Assembly (NCBI GenBank): GCA_037178675.1
Contig: JAYMGJ010000744.1
Location: forward strand, 1 to 43,072
Length of the DNA stretch: 43,072 nucleotides
Origin: Scleroderma bovista
Lineage: Eukaryota; Basidiomycota; Agaricomycetes; Boletales; Sclerodermataceae
Direction: 5' to 3'
This document shows positions 1-9,963 of this stretch, one piece after another. The notes beneath the pieces are model-generated. The model was not told the DNA's origin. It saw only the letters and a program-made list of their open reading frames with translations, and did no database searches. The position numbers were made by a program, and so were the translations under genes. Position 1 is the first letter of the stretch. Each line of letters begins with the position of its first letter.

Positions 1-4
1 CCAT

Positions 5-274
5 GTGTCTCACTCGAGACCTCCCTCAAAGCAGTATTCTAACCGTGTCAAATCTCCGCCACCTCCGATCAAAGTCAAAGAAATTCTGGACTTCAAGATC
101 AACTGCAGAAGACACCACTGCCAACTCCCTCTACCTAGTCCGCTGGGCTGGCTACGCCGTACTGATGAAGAAACATTGTGGCTCCTTGCCACTGAGCTCG
201 ACCACGCGTCAGAGCTTGTCAAGGATTTCCATCACAAATACCCAGGCAAGTCTGGTCCGCACAAATCCGCCTAA
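5..274 (+). pseudogene. Ty3/gypsy chromovirus pol C-terminus (chromodomain), frameshifted
   Basis: This is the tail of a gypsy integrase with a chromodomain, the module that directs integration to particular chromatin. Two reading frames share the domain. The middle part, with YLVRWAGY, is in frame 3. The flanking parts, including the ELDHASELVKDFHHKYPG end, are in frame 2. At least two indels have therefore broken it. The stop falls near 272-274. The piece enters from the left edge, so the rest of pol lies outside the window. It is on the plus strand, the same orientation as the LTR at 1885-2563, and could be from the same element. The chromodomain assignment is based on recognised conserved residues and is fairly sure. 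Confidence 0.75.
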
Positions 275-378
275 GTCACTCTGCCACCTCCGAACTCACC
301 CTGATATCTTTCAAGTCCACAAAACATTCCATTCAAATAAAATTGTAGTACAATATATATATGTATGTAGTTAGTCCA

Positions 379-1706
379 TCAGTCATCCTCTCCCTCCACA
401 TCTGCCATACCATCTTCATTGTCTGCCTCCGCTCCCTTCTCGACATTGGTCGCCTTCACCACTTCCAACTCCCTCCGCGTCGACCCCATTGACGACCCTT
501 GGACGAAGGGCGCCCGCACCAATGTGCCAAGGCGCCACATGTCCTCCACCCACTGTTGCTTGATCTTCAATCGAGCCCTCTCCATCTCCACCCTCTCATC
601 CTCCCTTGCCGATCGCCTCCTTTTGAGTGCCAAGCGCTCTCACTTGATCTCGAGCCTCTCGACCTCCCGCGCCTCAGAGGCTGCCAACCACTCTGACAGC
701 TGTGCTAGTGACTGGGTAAGCATACCCAGCGCATCACGCTGCTCCTCCGCCATCGCCTTCGGGACCCCGAACATCTCCTCCTCCTCCTCACCCTCCCCCG
801 TCATCATGCGTGTCTTCTTGAGCTTTTCACTGCCCCTTGGTGACGCGTTCATCGCGGTCCTCGACCTCCTCTTCGTCGCACGCTTCTCTGCTGGCTTCCC
901 GCTCCCCTCCATTGCGCTCCCCGCTGGTGTCGATACCTCCACTGCCTTCCTGGCCATACTCCAAGAGCAGGACTTGCGCGCGGCTTGGCATCGTGCACAC
1001 GCCGTTGCCTTCAAACTTGCTTGGGCCACGCACCCAACTGGATTGTTGAGGTGTTCACGGCACCTTATGCAAGCGGAACACCTTACTACTGTCACCACCG
1101 TTGGCACCGCCATCGTCGCCTGTCCACTACCTTGTGTAGTCGCGATGGACTCTGCTCACACTTGCAACCTCTGCTGTTGCACCTGTGCCTTCCGCACCTC
1201 GAACTCCTGCCTCTGTTGCTCTATATGCACCTCCTGCAGCACCTTGATCCGCCTCTCACGCTCTCACCCCTCCTCTGCCTTCTGTTCCTCCTCCGCCTTA
1301 CACACTGCTTCTGCTTTCGCTTCCTCCTCCGCCCTGCATGCTGCTTCTGCTTTCGCTTCCTCCTCCACCCTGCGTGCTGCCTCCGCTTTCGCTTCCTCCA
1401 CCTTACGAGCCTCTTCGGCTCTGTGTGCCTGTCATGGCATCCTCATGTCAGTATCACATAACAAACATTGCATTTGCCATGCACCTCTTTCCTCCTCTGC
1501 ACTTCCGCTCGCGCCTCCTCTACCTTCCGTTGCTGCTCCACTTCTGTCGCCTTCCTTGCTACTTCCCTCTGCTCACGCTCCATGAACTTCGCCGTCGTGT
1601 TGGCCTCGTCGTCTTCCAAGTCGGTGACCAGCTCATGGTCTTCCGCTTCCTTCCAGTCACGCTCCTGTTGCTCGCCAAGGATGGGGGTGTTGCATTGAGA
1701 AGTCAT
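379..1706 (-). pseudogene. Coiled-coil / cysteine-motif protein of unknown function, decayed copy 1
   Basis: Read on the minus strand, exon 1 (1706 to about 1488) begins MTSQCNTPILG and contains an acidic, EQR-rich helix. A short intron follows, with the branch-point-like CTGAC near 1463 and acceptor CAG near 1435. The next exon encodes a long Ala/Glu/Lys coiled coil built from repeats of a 13-14 residue EEAKAEA unit (about 1420-1260). After that come a Cys cluster (CSACIRC and CARCQAARKSC, near 1080-980), a basic stretch with NASPRGSEK, an acidic run and a second coiled coil ending at 379. Three in-frame TGA codons interrupt it at 1264-1266, 1156-1158 and 640-642. The 640-642 stop separates two open halves in the same frame. 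I do not know the function. The Cys spacing could bind zinc. The copy at 3306-4160 is a paralogue. Confidence 0.6.
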
Positions 1707-1869
1707 GTCGAGGTAAAGAAGACAAGTTGTATGACAATGTGGACAACATGTGTCACACTCTTATACGTGCCCATGGTAAATTCCGAACTCCGATCAAAAC
1801 GCTTATCTCAGTAGAACAATGCCAAAATCACGAAGTCCACATGCACAAAGGCCCTCAAGGGTTCAGGCC

Positions 1870-1884
1870 CTAAAGGGGGGATAC
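1870..1884 (+). other. Polypurine tract before the family A LTR
   Basis: A purine-rich AAAGGGGGGATAC run directly precedes the TGTCACGACC start of the LTR, as expected for the plus-strand primer of an LTR retrotransposon. The minus-strand LTR at 2564-3160 is preceded in its own orientation by the similar GAGGGGGATAC, which supports both being 3' LTRs with short internal remnants. Confidence 0.6.
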
Positions 1885-2563
1885 TGTCACGACCACATAA
1901 CACCACCAGACCCTGTGAGGCCTCTAGTCTGTTGTAGATTCAAGTCCGATCGCCATTGGACACCTCTGATGCTACATATCCATCTCTGCTCCGACAATTG
2001 ACGCTCCGTCTCCTTTTAGTAAACAGTTCTGCGCTTACACCTCCGGTTATTGTATGCTTCCGTTCCGCTTCCGTTCCTGCTTCCCTTGTTCCCATTTTAG
2101 ATTAGATCTGATTACTCATAGCTGCGTCCCGTTAAGCTTTTGATCTGTTATGCTTATCACTGATCTCCGTTCCATGTATGTTACTCATCTGTTTGTCATC
2201 CACAGACTCTTAGTTACGTCTCCGCTATGTCTCTCTCTGCTTCTTGGTTACTGTACATATCCAATGTAAAGTATAAGTACTCCAAACACTGAGGGGATTG
2301 TCCCTCAGTTCGAATATCATCTTGAATACTTCCCGCGAACTCACCTCTGTCTCCTCTGCCTTCTGGCAACTCTGACCTTCGTCAGACCTCTGTCTCTCTG
2401 TCCCTTTGTCCTCCGAAATATGAGGACACAGGTATCGCAAGGGCGCAGCACATACACTGAAGCCAAGTCCTCAACACCTCCATATCACCTCCACCTGTCG
2501 TCGACATCCCTTCAGACTTATCTCTGCTCACGTTGGAGTTCGTTGGAAGAACCGGTTCTGACA
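1885..2563 (+). mobile_element. Ty3/gypsy family A LTR (3' LTR, plus orientation)
   Basis: It begins TGTCACGACC and ends CCGGTTCTGACA, matching the ends of the LTR at 39711-40587 (ending CCGGTCTTGACA). A TATA-like TATAAGTA lies at 2272. The sequence AGTTCGAATAT lies at 2307-2317, 35 nt downstream. This is the same R-region motif that is complementary to the primer-binding site of the complete copy at 40590-40600. A polypurine tract precedes it. Most of U3 and U5 differs from the other family A copies, so it is a divergent subfamily. Confidence 0.75.
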
Positions 2564-3160
2564 AGACCGGTTCTTCACTGATCTGATCTCTATGAGGGGT
2601 CAGGGGGTCAGGGGTTGGTCTAGCAGTAAGACCAAGATGCTATGTAGCATAGTCACGCTTCCTGAGTGGTAGGAAGGCCGACCGAGGGTCTGACGGAGAG
2701 TCCAAGGGTAAACGGTCAACAACCGAGTACTTGTACGAGGGCAGAGGAGAAGTATCTTATTTGATATTCGAACTGAGACTACAACAGACTGAGTATCTAG
2801 GTATTTATACTGAGTGGAATGATGAGGCAATGTACGGAAAGTCGGGATCACCGACGAACGACAAGCACAGCCGTGCTGCACGCTGAGTAAGTACAGTAAG
2901 TGCGATAACCGGATTACCGATAGGTATTATATTAGTAATGCAACGGGACAGGAACATATACTAGTAACCAGAAACAAGAAAGGAAACATATTAGGTAATC
3001 GTACAGAGAGACAGAATGGACAATGCACTCACTGATCGGTGGCGATACAGGACAGATAGAGAGAAACGGAAAAGGGAGTACATACAGTAGAATGGACGGC
3101 AAACGTGTGGACACGATCAGACAATAGGGTACAGGGTGATCGGATGTCATGGTCGTGACA
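2564..3160 (-). mobile_element. Ty3/gypsy family A LTR (minus orientation)
   Basis: Reverse-complemented, it runs from TGTCATGACC through a TATAAATA box and AGTTCGAATAT to CCGGTCTT, closely matching the LTR at 39966-40587 and the solo LTR at 30965-31589. Its 3' end abuts the 3' end of the plus-oriented LTR to the left, making an inverted junction (GAACCGGTTC gaca AGACCGGTTC near 2550-2573) at which the terminal bases of this copy are altered or lost. On its 5' side (3161-3175) a polypurine-like GAGGGGGATAC remains, so some internal element sequence is retained. Confidence 0.8.
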
Positions 3161-3305
3161 GTATCCCCCTCTTGGGGCCGAGCCCACGAGGCTGCAACGT
3201 GTATTCCACACCGAATGTGTGTGACCATTGTCTGGGTTTGAAAATCAGTTAGGGCATATTTAAGACTGGCCTTCAGTGACGGTAACCCAACAACTTCTCT
3301 TAATC

Positions 3306-4160
3306 ATGTCTTCTGGCAACACCGACAATGGTAACAACATCAACTGGACACGTGCCCCCTCGCCCGAGTTGGAAGGGAAACCAACCGACTCCATACAAGT
3401 ACAAATCACCAAGTTCGACGAGCAATCACGAAGGTGTCGGGAGTGATTGATGAAACAGGCGGCCAAACAGGAGGCGAGGAGAGTCACCAAAGAGAAGTGG
3501 AAGGCTGAGGAGGCAAAGAAGGTTGCCAAGGTGAAAGCACGGGCTGATTTCAAGGCAAGGCGCAAGGCAGAGGCAGAGGTGAGGGCAAAGGAGAAGGCTG
3601 TGTCGCTTGCGGCTGGTGAGGCAATGAGGGAGTGTTTGGGGTTGGGGCCGAAGCCTAAGGTGTGTGGTAGGTTATTCTTATTTGACTTTGCTGACTTGTT
3701 GTTTGGTTAGCCTCGACAGGTCACTGCCTGTCCCAACATGGGCATAATGGGGTTCAGACCCCCTTGTGACTGATGCTGGTGAAGCGGCCACAGTGACAAA
3801 TGCAAGTTGGCCGACGGTGCATGCACACAGACATGCGGTCAGTGTCAGCGCTTGAAAATCAAATGCACCTTCGAAGTTTCGACGGCGGTGATGGAGAGGT
3901 TGGCAAGTGGAGAGAAGAGGAAGCAGAGCGAGAAAACGGTGGAGGTGAACATGTCGCCGAGAGGAGGCGAGAAGAGAAAGAGGATGAGGAAGACAGTCAC
4001 CGATGCCACAAGCACTGAGGAGATAGAGGCTGCCATGGGTGGCTTCTCGGTGGCTGGGCCATTGAATCAGCACCCCAGAGGCTGTCAGAAGGGCGGCCAC
4101 ACTCGCGAGAGCGCGACCGCCAACGTTTATGACTCTTGCGAGTCGAGGGAGCAGGGCTAG
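3306..4160 (+). pseudogene. Coiled-coil / cysteine-motif protein of unknown function, decayed copy 2
   Basis: An ATG at 3306 opens a 46-codon segment (MSSGNTDNGNN...) closed by TGA at 3444-3446. The same frame continues as a Lys/Ala/Glu-rich coiled coil to about 3665. A fungal-type intron candidate follows (GTAGGT donor near 3669, GCTGAC branch, TTAG acceptor near 3709). The downstream part carries CGQCQRLKIKC (near 3840-3872), then NMSPRGGEKRKRMRK and an acidic/threonine-rich tail to the stop at 4160. The Cys motif and the SPRG(G/S)EK tract also occur in the minus-strand gene at 379-1706, so the two are paralogues. Other stops occur around 3775-3785, so this copy is also dead. Function is unknown. 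A zinc-binding or DNA-associated role is a guess. Confidence 0.55.
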
Positions 4161-4589
4161 GTGATGGTGACCGCTGCTGCTTCTCCCTGCGACAAACATC
4201 GAGTGTTCATGCTCATGATATGCATGAGAGCACTTTTTATCATGCCTGTGCCAAGGCTCAGGTGACGATGGTGGAGAGGAGGGGCTGGATGGTGAAGACA
4301 TGATGAGCAGCGATGAAACGAGAAGATGAAAGTAAGAGAGAAAGAGCGTAAAACGCGAGGTGGAACATAAATTACAAAATTCGAAGTCTGAGATGAATGA
4401 ATAAAAGAGGAAAATGATTGACTACCATGTGGAAAGGAACTATCTACTCCGATTAGCTTTTAACTTGGTGTTTTCCACCCTTTAATCCTGTTTTAGTTTA
4501 TTTTTATTTTTGTTTTAATGTTTCTTCCTCAACGGTTTCGTCTCATCCCCTGGGGGTTGCTCCCCCTGATTGCATCCGTACTCCGTGCG
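4161..4589. other. Intergenic stretch without recognisable gene
   Basis: AT-rich towards 4480-4520 and purine-rich around 4320-4400. I see no conserved protein motif and no LTR ends here. It separates the coiled-coil gene remnant from the chromodomain end of the minus-strand chromovirus. Confidence 0.5.
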
Positions 4590-4599
4590 TGGACGCACA

Positions 4600-5290
4600 A
4601 TTCATCAGCCTTACATGGTAGTCATCATATTGACACTACCCCTTGCAGTTCGAGGTACCTGTCCAGGGCCTCAAGATCCCTACAGTGGGCGTATGGCTCC
4701 CATGTGGTGTCGCCCAAGTTTCATTTAACAAGGAATTCTACCTTGTTGTCGGCCCACCTATGGGCTAATACCTCGTCGACTACCCATTCGACCTCCTCAT
4801 CATTCCCCACGTCGTAGAACGCTTGCGCATCTCGTTTCGGGAACAGCGCGTTGTCGTTGGGCTCGTGCCGCTTCAGCACCCCGACGTGGAACGTAGGGTG
4901 TATTCTGCGAGCCTTAAGCTCAGTAGGTAGATCCAGAGTGTAAGTATCACTGGTGGTGTCCCACCTTATGACCTTAATCGGTCCAATGTATTTGGGGATC
5001 AATTTCCTTGCACGCCCTTTGGGCATGTTCAGATTCTGAGTCGATAAGTATACAAGGTCCCCAACCTCAAACCTGGGTGGCACACCCTTCTGCTTGTTTG
5101 CGTGATACGTCTGAGCAACTCTGCTCTCGATGATGGCATCATGGGCCATCGCTAGGTTCTCTAGTGCTTGATGCACGAACGCCTTCACCCCAGCACCTCT
5201 GAAGGTCTCCCCTCACCCACTTGTTCCATCATCCTGGGCATGTGCCCATAATTGAGTTTGAAGTAGGCTGTTGCACGGGTGAACCTGTGG
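4600..5290 (-). pseudogene. Family B integrase C-terminal region and chromodomain
   Basis: After the hAT insertion the integrase sequence resumes near 5290 with FKLNYGHMPRM, a typical stretch at the end of the integrase core. It shifts frame near 5215 and then runs open from 5188 (VKAFVHQALENLAMAHDA). It includes the GPY/F-like module (IPKYIGPIKVI) and RIHPTFHVGVLKRHE, then a chromodomain (VEWVVDEVLAHR ... EFLVK). The codon after EFLVK at 4721 is TGA where chromodomains usually have Trp, so it probably arose by G-to-A change. The remaining chromodomain helix (TTWEPYAHCRDLEAL) follows in the same frame down to about 4640. The catalytic DDE core is missing. Confidence 0.8.
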
Positions 5291-6590
5291 GTCTCACAAG
5301 TCAGACCTGCACTCGACCTGGGGATGAACCCGTACCCACACAACGGGTTCAGGTCAATGAACGAGTATGTGAAAAAGCACCCGTGGGTATACCCATGCAC
5401 GGGTATACCCAGCGGGTGCATATTGTTCATTGCTGTATGACTAGCTAAATAATAATTTTGTCCCAACCATCTGCCAGCTCGGCATCCTCACCCTCAACAT
5501 CCTGCAGCTCCGTTACCTTCTTCACATCACTGTCCTTGACGAGGCCAAGCGTGCTCCATGTGTCGAGGCAAAGGAGTGCATGGTTGGCTTGCACTGAGAG
5601 TCGCGACTGAACATGTGAAAGGAGGAGACGACCACGGCTGAATAGCCGCTCGACATCAATGGATGTGGCTGTGAAATATATCAATTAGAAACATGGTGAC
5701 AGTCAAATAAACTTCACCTGGTATGGTTAAATAGTTAAGTGCCATACGTGATAGCTGCAGGTATGCACCACACCACTCATGCCACCATGCAAGTGGATTA
5801 GTGACATGTTCAATGTCAGCGCTGAGGTAGCGGTCGATCTTGGACCTGAGATCTGTGGGGTTGGGAGGAGCGAGCACTGGAAGATCATCAAATATGTTCC
5901 CAACCTAGTGATATCAGATTAGCAGATATGGCAACTTTAATTAACAACCACTCACCTTTTTATTGATGTTGGGGTCTGACGTGGTTGCCTCAATGTCCAT
6001 GTTGTCATCAGTGGTGTCGGGCTTCATATATGAGTGGGCAAACTTGTCTCTGACGAGAGTTTCAGCTGTTTCGATCCACCTATCGAGCCAGCATGCAGTC
6101 TTGAAATATGAGAGCTTCTGCCTTGGGTGGAGAACTAGTTACATGTCAACAACTTACAATGGAATGAGAACCTAGTAAACTACTTACCCATCGCAATCCG
6201 ATACACCTCTGAGGTGTCTGTGCGGCTATAATAGCGGTTGAGAGTTTGCTTTGCCAGGGCGACGCCAGAACGGATGGAGAGGAGGTAATTCCTATCGTGT
6301 GAATGGGTCGTAAGTTCTTGATCAATGTGGTCCATCGCCGGGATGACTGTCACAAGGTTTGGCATTGAGCGCGAGAAGAAAAGTGTGGCATCCTTGAGGA
6401 CCTATCAAATTGAATTTGTGTGTGTTTGACCAAACATGCTGAATCAACGTGTTCCTTACCTTAAGTACGCTGTGGAGTTGCTCCATAATCTCCCACTCAT
6501 TATCGGACAGCTCGAACTTCCTCAGCCCCAGCTCATGCCGTTGTGTGAGCAAATCGACCACCTTGCGATGCTTCAGGGACAGCACGCTGT
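5268..6590 (-). pseudogene. hAT-family transposase C-terminal half, four introns, 5'-truncated
   Basis: Five exon pieces can be read on the minus strand: about 6590-6460, 6401-6188, 6134-5956, 5904-5718 and 5668-5445. They are joined by four introns with consensus ends: 6459-6402, 6187-6135, 5955-5905 and 5717-5669 (49-58 nt). Recognisable segments are NEWEIMEQLHSVLK, PNLVTVIPAMDHIDQEL, LNRYYSRTDTSEVYRIAM, KLSYFKTACW and the hAT dimerisation block ATSIDVERLFSRGRLLLS near the end. The frame is open to a stop at 5445. The N-terminal half with the zinc finger and first catalytic residues is absent. The 5268-5444 flank is rich in CCCGTGCA/GGGTATACCC repeats and probably holds the transposon's 3' end. 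It sits inside the family B integrase. Confidence 0.85.
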
Positions 6591-8912
6591 CATTCTTGTA
6601 TCCCGCGCTTATAGCGCCTTCGAGCCCCGGCTGTGCTCGTATATGGTTTGGTAGGTCGGGTGAGCTACCCACAGATTCGAGTAGGCTAGGATCATCTCCC
6701 GAACCTTTGGAGAGATCATCTCCCTTACTCCTCTCAGCATTGGTTGCCATCTCTTCTGCTTCCATCCTACGAGCTTCCTTCTGCTCAGTCATCCTCCTGT
6801 TCTTCATTGTGGGTTCACCCCCCACTTCCCTTATCATGCTAAGGCACAGTTCCTGCCACCGATCATGGGGGAGATCATCCCCTTCTGGGTCCAGGTGAAT
6901 GTCAGCATTTGCCCAGTCTATATCTTCATTGGAGGCACATTCTCCACCTCCGTCCTCGTAATACCTGGACAGACAGTCCGCTACTTTGTTCTCCATACCC
7001 TTGACATAGACAATTGTCGCATCAAACCTGGACATATAATCCAGCCACCGTACCTGTCTGCTGGACAGCTTTCATTGTGTCTTGAGGTATCCCAATGCCT
7101 CGTGGTCGGTGATGACCGTGAATTTGAATCTGAGGAGCTTGTCCTCCCACTTCATTAATGCTTCGATTATTGCGAGTGTCTCTTGCTTGAAAGTCCGGTA
7201 ATTCTGCTGAGCATCAGTCAATTTCTTTGACATGAAGCCCACGGGTCTACAGGTCTTCCATTTGGGCCCTTGCCCATACAGAGCGCCTACTCCATACAGT
7301 GAAGCATCGCATACGAGCCATATAGGCTCAGGTTTTGAGGGATCAATAGGCCTCAAGATAGGGTACTTGCATGCCAACACCTTAATCGTCTGAAAACATT
7401 TGTCGTGGAGTTCCCTCCACTGGAACGGGTGACCATTCCTCTGTATTCCCATGAGGGGCATGGTATATGTGGACACATCAGGCATGAACTGTGCCAGATA
7501 TTCCACGAAGCCTACAAACCTCTGTACCTCGTTCAGATTCTGTAGGGTCCTCCAACCTCTGATCCAGGACATCTTGTCCCTGTCGGCATGGACGCCCTTT
7601 TCATTGATGACATGTCTGAGGCAGTCGAGCCTCACTGCATATAGGTCACATTTCCCCTTCTCGAGGTAGAACCCGTTCTTCCTCAGTATCTCAAAAACTG
7701 TTCTGAGGTGCTGCTCATGCTCCTCAATGGTCTCACTATAGACGAATAGGTCATTGAGATATGTGTAGACAAAGTGGCCCAAGTGGTCACAAAATATGAC
7801 TGTCATCAAACGTTGAAACATTGCTGAGGCATTGCAATCCCCTTGTTGCATGACCTGACTGAGGAAGGTCCCATAGATCGTGGAGAAAGCAGTCTTCCAC
7901 ACGTCCTGAGGTTCCACCCTCACTTGTTCATATGCGTTAGACAGGTCTATCTTTGAGTGGAACTTCACTCATGCTACGTCCATCTGGATCTGATCTTGAT
8001 CAGGGAAGGGAGTGACATCCTTGACCATATTGTCATTCCTCTTCCGACAATCTATGACAGTTTGTAGCTTGCTGGTCTTCTTCGGAATACATAGCATTGG
8101 GGCAGCCTGTGGGACACTCTTCATCTCCCACCATCCAGCGTCAGTGTACACTCGGATCTTGTCTGATAGTTGTTGTTTCAATGTATCTGGGCACCTGGGC
8201 AAATGGTATGAATACTGTTTGCCCTCATCTATGAGTGGTATCCTGTGGTTCACCTCCCACAAGGGTGGTAACTTTGGGACCATTCCACTTAATATATTGT
8301 TATAATCTTGGAACCATTGGTTCTGTAATCAAGGTATATCCTCCTCAGTTATGGGCTTAGTTGCCCTAATTCCTGCGAGTCTCCTCGCTGTAGCCACAGG
8401 TTCCGTCGTTTTTATTGGTCCCACTTTCCCATTACTCTTGCACTCCCCCCCTCCTCGTGCAAGCGTGACCGGGCGCCAGCCAGATCTGCCTGCACCGGCA
8501 GTCAATTGCATTGGGGAGGGTTCCCCAAGACACACATGCGAGATGGTCTCGCGGGTGTGACCTCGGGGTCCTGTAACATGGGGATTTCCCCCTGTCCAAT
8601 ACATAGTTTCTGCTGACCGAAGTCAACAACAGTGGTGTTCTGTCGCAGGAATGGTATACCTAAGATGCAATCGTATTGGTTGATATTTGCAATATCGAAG
8701 TATATATGGGCTGAGAATGCCCCAATTGACAGTTGAGTGCACGCTCCATGGGTAATCCTTGAGCGACTACCCACGCATCCCAATTGCAGGGTGAGCTGTT
8801 GCTCAAGAGGGAATGTAGCCACATGGGTAACCGTGGCGAACGCGGGGCTCAGGAAGTTCCCCGTACTCCCAGTGTCTATCATAGTGAGGGCATGACACCC
8901 ATGGACTAGCAC
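6590..8912 (-). pseudogene. Family B protease, reverse transcriptase and RNase H
   Basis: The protease lies at about 8890-8620 with MIDTGSTGNFLS (active-site DTG) and ILGIPFLR. A frameshift follows near 8550. RT lies at about 8290-7500 with KIDLSNAYEQVRV and YLNDLFVYS. The catalytic YLDD/YIDD has become YLND, so the enzyme would be inactive. RNase H lies at about 7400-7000 with LVCDASLYGVGA, ETLAIIEALMKWE and VADCLSRYY. In-frame TGA stops at 8329-8331, 7969-7971 and 7072-7074 divide one otherwise continuous frame. After RNase H a linker (QPGLEGAISAGYKNDSVLS) runs without a break into hAT exon sequence near 6590. Confidence 0.9.
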
Positions 8913-9398
8913 CTCGACAGTAATGCAAGCTCAGACACCTGCAGGGACCATCGGACGCAGGATTGTCCCCTGTGAAGCATTCACATTCAGTGCATATTGG
9001 AACGATCAAGCCACAGGCTCAGTGGTCATTGCAGCCATGCGCTGGTCAATCCGTGCCAGGGCCCTGTCCCCATTCCATGCTCCTGAGGATATCACGGTCT
9101 CTCGACCATTCCCTTGCACTATGATGACCGTGTCGTCCTCATAATGTAATATGCTTGTTTCTGTTAATGCTTGGGGGCGCATGTCCCCCACAGAACTCGC
9201 TGGAGCAGGCACAGGGGATTCCATTGCTAAGCTGCGAAGTCCCATGCCTGCCACCATGCGATGCAGTTCGCTCTTGAGCAGGTCGTCATGCTCTTCACCA
9301 TCAGCGATCATCGCTGGGGAACTAACTGCCCTTGCAACATCGTCTACAGGCTCGGAGGCCTGTGTTGAGAAAGTGAGTGCTTAGTCATCAATAGCACG
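8913..9398 (-). pseudogene. Family B gag-pol linker segment
   Basis: The frame that leads into the protease extends upstream through two TGA codons (near 8932 and 9006) to a segment containing ADGEEHDDLLKSELHRMVAGMGL and DDTVIIVQGNGRETVISS. It ends at the LTR-like insertion near 9399, beyond which gag continues. No known domain was recognised in this segment. Its place between gag and protease suggests a linker or protease N-terminal extension. Confidence 0.6.
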
Positions 9399-9963
9399 TG
9401 ACTTTCCTAGAGCCTTGACATGTGATGTGTCTGGACTCGCCAACTTCCATGTGATACTTCTGTCACATGACCGGTTATCAAAGTACCGACTAACCGGAGT
9501 CATATCTCTTATCTATGACATCATCAAGATAAGTAGAGATAACGTTCCTTCTAGAACGTTCTTATGAGGTCAATCTAGACCATTTCTTATCTCTTATCTT
9601 ACCTATGACTCACTGTGGTGTTCTACGAGTTTCTACGAGTTTCCACAGGATACTATGTTAGGAAGGTACTTGTATGCCTGTCCGTTTATGGACTCTTATG
9701 GCCACTCTACTTTTACATGGTCTGTGCGCAGCTCAGACGTATAAATACCCTCATGCTTCGTTGTAGCATAGTAGGATTTTACCCACTGTTTTATCCTCTG
9801 TTGTTATCAACAAACTCTCAAACCACCTTCGGTTATTACTCCAAGTTAGAACCGTCTACCCAAGTGAGTTAAAGACTTCATATCATTTGTGTAGAGCCTG
9901 CTGCGTAGTGTCCACGTTCTCCTGTTGTGGACATTGCCTCCTGTTAGCCTGTACCCCTACATT
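9399..9963 (+). mobile_element. LTR-like insertion in family B gag
   Basis: A 565-bp block interrupts the gag-pol frame. It starts TGACTTTCC and contains a TATA box followed by a plausible start region (GTATAAATACCCTC near 9739). A 4-bp CACG is found on both sides (9395-9398 and 9964-9967). The right end does not show a clean CA terminus under this alignment, so the boundaries and the solo-LTR reading are tentative. It matches neither of the other LTR families here. The plus orientation is taken from the TATA box. Confidence 0.45.

Noticed and set aside
419..1585. Longest plus-strand ORF (388 codons) in the first 2 kb
   Set aside because: It is the antisense shadow of the minus-strand coiled-coil gene. 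Its Ser/Cys/Leu-rich composition is what the reverse of GAG/GCG-rich helix codons gives, and it has no recognisable domain.
8803..9009. Minus ORF MIVPICTECECFTGDN... with several Cys, considered as a zinc-binding protein
   Set aside because: The same interval in another frame continues into the DTGST protease, so this is a shadow frame of family B pol.
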